Assembly: GCA_030159075.1 (NCBI GenBank)
Contig: BROG01000372.1
Location: forward strand, 61,001-125,000
Direction of reading: 5' to 3'
DNA length: 64,000 nt
Source: Atrina japonica
Taxonomy: Eukaryota > Mollusca > Bivalvia > Pterioida > Pinnidae
Shown here: piece by piece, positions 60,901 to 64,000 of the stretch
Numbering within the stretch: position 1 is the stretch's first letter
Layout of the letters: each line of letters opens with the position of its first letter
Program-made: the position numbers and the translations under genes
Notes under the pieces: generated by a model
Database searches by the model: none
Told to the model about the DNA's origin: nothing
Seen by the model: only the letters and a program-made list of their open reading frames with translations

Positions 60901-63885
60901 TTATATGCATATTGATGGCACTTAATAAAGATTGACAAAAATGAAGGACGATAGAGTTATATTGTTGGCTTACCTCACGTCAAGATATTTATCTATATGG
61001 TATGCCAACAACTGTAGGTAGAGTGCCGCAAATTTCGCCATGTGCTAGCGACGTATGCCAATATTGTGAAGATTCTGTATTGTGTCACACCAGTCATGTT
61101 CAGATTCTCGTCCGAAAGTCCAGTGCCTTTCACCTTTTTTGTCGAGCGTTTTGCAATCTGGGTTCCTTTTTTGTTTGTTTGCTTAGGTATGACTCGGCAC
61201 TGGGAATTGTACCCGAGGCCCCCGCTTGCCAGTAGACTGAACAAACTGTCTGTGTCATTACGGAAACAAAAAAGCAACAAGGAATTTATTTCAATAGACC
61301 AATCGCCAGTCTTTACCTTGTACAAAAACTTACATGACATAACCGTTTTTTAAAAACAAAATTGTAACCTTGCCTTATATTAAGATATGTACAGTCAAAC
61401 TTGCATTAAAAGTCCGAGGTCCCGTGTCATAGAAGATGTTGGCACGTTAAAGAACCTTCACTGCTCAATGGCCGAGCATAGGCCAAAATTTGAAGCCCTT
61501 CATCGGCATTTGGTGACGTCTCCATATGAGTGAAATATTCTTGAATGGGACGTTAAACAACAATAAACAATCAAACAAATAAATCTTGCATTAAAGGCCA
61601 CAACTGTACAAAGAAAACTTGTTTATGAAGACTATGCAAACATAACCTTTGTTAACTTTTTTATAATAAATAAGCCTCTTTATAAAGACCATCTGTCTAT
61701 AACGGCTACATTTGCCTGTTCCCTTAAGTGACCATTGTCGACAAATTCGACTATATTTGATTTCCACTTATAATTAGTGACCGCTGGTCCCGAATTTATT
61801 CGGTTGTAACAGAATTTCCGACGACTATAAATATTTATACTCATTTATTGTTCGGGTGGTATAGAGGTAGAATGTACCCAGAATTGCAAATTTCGTTGTC
61901 AAACTTTATTCATATATTCATTATTATATGCCGTTCCGTATTCGACTATACACCATATATGTCTATACATTCATGAGCCTCACTGCGGCTTATAAACGTG
62001 GTACATATCCCATTGTGTCGCATTGGCATAGGATTTACATTTCTGTGTCAACAATCGAATAACTAAAGATAATAAGAAAGTACTTATGATAATCTTCAAG
62101 AAATGTTTTTGCTCGTCGAGAGATTTACTTAAATAAAAGATAAATACCCAAACTCCTTGAATTACAAGCACTACTGTTATGGTGCCGCGTTTTTAAAGAC
62201 CTTTGGAATTCTAAGATAAACTGATTTTGTTGTGAATTGAAGGAATATAACTCTAAGTACCTCATTGTTGGAGAATTTTGTTTAGCTATATTTGTTATTA
62301 TTAAGACAAAAAGTCCACATAGTAAATGCAAATATGAATCTTTGGAGTAAAATGTTTTCTTGGTTTATTCTCCGTTTTCCCCCCGATCTTTATTTATACG
62401 AGACAATGGACGGAAGATTATTTTAGAAAGAAAACTTCGATAAACAGAAACAATTGTTGTTAAGAAAAGGATTGTTGTAATTTGAAATAGATATAGGGTA
62501 TTCGGAACATTTTGACATTTTTATTTCATCGCGCGAGACAGAAGATTAATATTTAACAGGGATGCGTAGCACGAGTTTTAAATATATTCTTCTGCCTCAT
62601 AAAATGAAATAAAAATGTTGGTCACCAAAAATTGCCAAATATTCTATTAATTACACTTTCCTTAAAAAAATCTCATTAAATAAGAAAACGATCAGCAGAG
62701 TGAAGGTAACACAGTTTACATTTAATTTGCATGGAGTGTTGTTTTTCCACAGTGAAAAATAACAAGTAAAAATAACAAATTGATTTAATTGATAAATCCT
62801 TATGCGACAAAGAATAATGATTGAAGTGTAATCACGTTTCTTTTTGATGATCAACTTAAACTAGGCAAATAATGATAATCATAATGATACCAGTAATAAT
62901 AATAATGACGGTCTCGACGGTGACGATGCTGCTGATGGTGCTGCTGATGATAATGATAATTATAAACCAATAAAAGATATCTATTTTTTTATACCGTATA
63001 ACCGGCTATTTCTGCGGTTTGAAATTTTTGGAAGTCAAAGTTCATATTTTTTATTTTTCGATTTCAATTTTTGTGGTTTACTGATGCATATACGTTTTAC
63101 CAAACTGAATTTTATTATACTCAAAGTATTACCTTAAAGGTCAACAGACACGAAAATTCAGTATTGATTTTATTTATATTTGTTAAGATACAAATCAAAG
63201 CTTTCTTTTAAGTACAATGAGAAAAACCTTACACCCCCAATTAACGATACCAGGTGAAAAAAGGTAGCCAGTTGCAGGGTTATAAAGAGTTGTTACCCTA
63301 TACCAAATATCCCGCTAGGTGCGATAAACCGGAAGTGACGTATATTCCGTCATGCTTTTCTAATACATGTAGATTACCACTGATGTATTAAGCTTTATAC
63401 ATGACCCTTATACTAAGTTAAATAGGCCTATCGTTTACTGTAAAATAAATGTAGAAAGGTCTAGATCTACTGTTTTAATTAGTACTTGTACAATTTATTG
63501 TCTATTAATATACTGAAAGTGAAAATGAATCACAATGTGTCAATTAAGATTGAGACTTGAGTCATCCAGATATGTACATTAAATGGGTTGTGATTTTGGT
63601 GATTCAATATTTTTTATATTTGTGTATTAATTTTTACGATTTCAATACTATCTCGAAAATATGTGAACCGCATTAAATACCGATTATACGGTACGTTTCT
63701 TAATCTTTTTTTTGTCTTTTTCAGGTACAATTCCAACGTTTTCTAGTCAGGCCCGACCAGTCTACAGTACGGATCTAGAAACCAGTCTTCGACGGGAATT
63801 GTTTACTACGTATGAGGTGTTACAAAGACCTTCCCAATCTGTACAAATTTCTGTCTCTTTGACACTACTGACAGTCAATGAGTTG
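51907..63885 (+). CDS. Nicotinic acetylcholine receptor-like Cys-loop subunit, first two exons (partial)
   Basis: Exon 1 51907-51946 encodes [13 protein letters not shown] plus one base, with a consensus donor (A|GTAAGT). Exon 2 63725-63885 begins after TTTTTGTCTTTTTCAG in exactly the complementary phase (A+GT = Ser). The joined N-terminus is a hydrophobic signal peptide ending near TFSSQA. The mature start follows: [16 protein letters not shown], then [20 protein letters not shown], aligning with the N-terminal helix and first strands of nicotinic receptor ligand-binding domains (L.RP....V.V.....L). The donor after NEL is GTAAGA. The Cys-loop and transmembrane segments lie beyond the window. 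Pairing of the two exons rests on phase and signal-peptide logic across an 11.8-kb intron. Bivalves have large expansions of such subunits; ligand and ion selectivity are unknown. Confidence 0.78.
52095..52290. repeat. (AAT)n and (ATC/GTC)n trinucleotide repeats
   Basis: AATAATAAT blocks followed by ATCATCATC and GTCGTCGTC, at the start of the receptor gene's first intron. Confidence 0.9.
54040..54350 (+). mobile_element. Retrozyme-like repeat copy, degenerate core
   Basis: Complementary orientation to the 26.9-kb copy: GACGGATTTCGTAAGACATC, ATGATACCACTTTCTGTTTC, TTCGAGCTCAACTGAC, then AACAATCGTCTTTAGCAT and TATAACTTTGGTATTAAG. CTGATGA is broken to CTGACAT. Confidence 0.5.
55415..55725 (+). 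mobile_element. tRNA-headed SINE (A-like)
   Basis: Strong tRNA-like head, GATCTAGTGGTAAAACG (A-box) and GAGTTCGATTCCCGG (B-box), followed by GCGGTCCCGTGTCGCGG and CTGGTGACATCTCAAAATAA, homologous to the family A body. The attached SINE body argues against a functional tRNA gene. Confidence 0.7.
56590..56870 (-). mobile_element. SINE family B, minus strand
   Basis: The minus strand starts GGGGGCCTCCACGGTCGAGT (A-box) and has AGGTCCGAGCCCACAGAC (B-box region); the body words match 29530-29775 and 6145-6290. Confidence 0.65.
56930..57110 (+). mobile_element. Retrozyme-like repeat copy
   Basis: TATGATACCACGTTTTC, then ATCGAGCTCAAGTGATGAAG (core CTGATGA changed to GTGATGA), AACAGAACCGATCGTCTAGA. 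Keeps the GATC loop and GTC words. Confidence 0.5.
57901..57955. repeat. (CATA)n microsatellite
   Basis: About 13 CATA units in the receptor gene's first intron. Confidence 0.95.
58513..58862. mobile_element. Diverged relative of the 17.5-kb MITE
   Basis: Left CAGGACTCAAAATAAGC and right TTCAATTCGAGCCCTT are imperfect inverted ends, with interior GTCCGCTCGTCCCTGACC and GGGCCAGTA words like those at 17500-17600. Confidence 0.55.
58870..60990. other. Receptor intron 1, no gene seen
   Basis: AT-rich. A SINE family B fragment (TGACCGCCACCATATAACTG) lies near 59755-59825, and a short duplicated phrase ACTGGAAAGTGAATTAAATC at about 59990-60040. Otherwise nothing recognisable. Confidence 0.55.
60993..61353. 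other. Higher-GC island open on both strands, unidentified
   Basis: One minus-strand frame of 115 codons and two plus-strand frames of 77 and 103 codons overlap in sequence that is visibly more GC-rich than its surroundings. No family recognised and no splice context found. Confidence 0.25.
61415..61585 (+). mobile_element. SINE family A, 5'-truncated
   Basis: GGTCCCGTGTCATAGAAGAT, TTAAAGAACCTTCACTGCTC, TTTGGTGACGTCTCCATATG and GGGACGTTAAACAACAATA landmarks. Confidence 0.7.
62992..63693. mobile_element. MITE-like element with TACCGTATAA ends, adjacent to a receptor exon
   Basis: TACCGTATAACCGG at the left and CCGATTATACGGTA at the right (one mismatch in the inverted repeat). Internal words TGCGGTTTG and GTGAACCGCA are also inverted. 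It ends 31 bases before exon 2 of the receptor gene. A further repeat may be nested at about 63130-63400. Confidence 0.65.
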
Positions 63886-64000
63886 GTAAGATCAGCCGCC
63901 ATTTTATAAAATAGTTGCAAATTTTAAGTCCTACCTTTTTTCACCTTAAAGCAAAAAAGAAATTTTATAAACCCTACTTAGGCTAACTTAAGTTTAAAGG

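Overview
The window is eukaryotic genomic DNA: AT-rich, intron-rich, and crowded with microsatellites, minisatellites, tRNA-headed SINEs, MITEs and retroelement debris. Gene content and repeat style suggest a mollusc, probably a bivalve; this is inference, because no lineage-diagnostic locus is complete. No bacterial genes, rRNA or CRISPR arrays were seen. Coding sequence occurs only as short exons, which I joined by reading GT/GC...AG boundaries and checking phase and protein-family continuity.

Layout. (1) 1-3363, + strand: the 3' half of a phytanoyl-CoA dioxygenase-family gene (five exons, poly(A) signal). (2) 3364-6699: intergenic, with an 84-bp minisatellite of regularly phased E-box hexamers, palindromes, tetranucleotide repeats and a reverse-transcriptase relic. 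(3) 6700-22723, + strand: complete DNAJC17 orthologue (10 exons, 315 aa; J domain plus RRM). Its introns carry several DNA-transposon derivatives and a 15-unit 45-bp minisatellite. (4) 22760-31596, - strand: complete 4-coumarate-CoA ligase-like acyl-CoA synthetase (11 exons, 546 aa), convergent with DNAJC17 and with almost abutting or overlapping 3' ends. It has one GC-AG intron. (5) About 31.6-51.9 kb: gene-poor and repeat-dominated. It holds long (GA)n arrays, a 1.8-kb TIR element with internal tandem arrays, a retroelement RT fragment bounded by inverted copies of its own 3' end, and a Penelope-like element (PLE) facing a second 5'-truncated copy head to head. (6) 51907-63885 and beyond, + strand: the first two exons (signal peptide and start of the ligand-binding domain) of a nicotinic-acetylcholine-receptor-like Cys-loop subunit, separated by an 11.8-kb intron. 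The rest of the gene lies to the right.

The most interesting system is ribozyme-bearing retroelements. The right PLE arm carries a nearly canonical type-I hammerhead ribozyme, and the left arm a deleted version. Independently, a dispersed non-coding repeat family (copies near 27.0, 30.8, 31.0, 40.9, 41.4, 54.2 and 57.0 kb) contains a hammerhead-like core with matching stem I and, in the best copies, direct-repeat (tandem-unit) architecture. This resembles metazoan retrozymes, which are thought to be mobilised by PLEs. An apparent autonomous PLE and candidate non-autonomous ribozyme elements therefore sit in one window.

The host genes show no shared pathway. The dioxygenase and the acyl-CoA synthetase could both touch acyl-CoA metabolism, but nothing in the sequence links them functionally.
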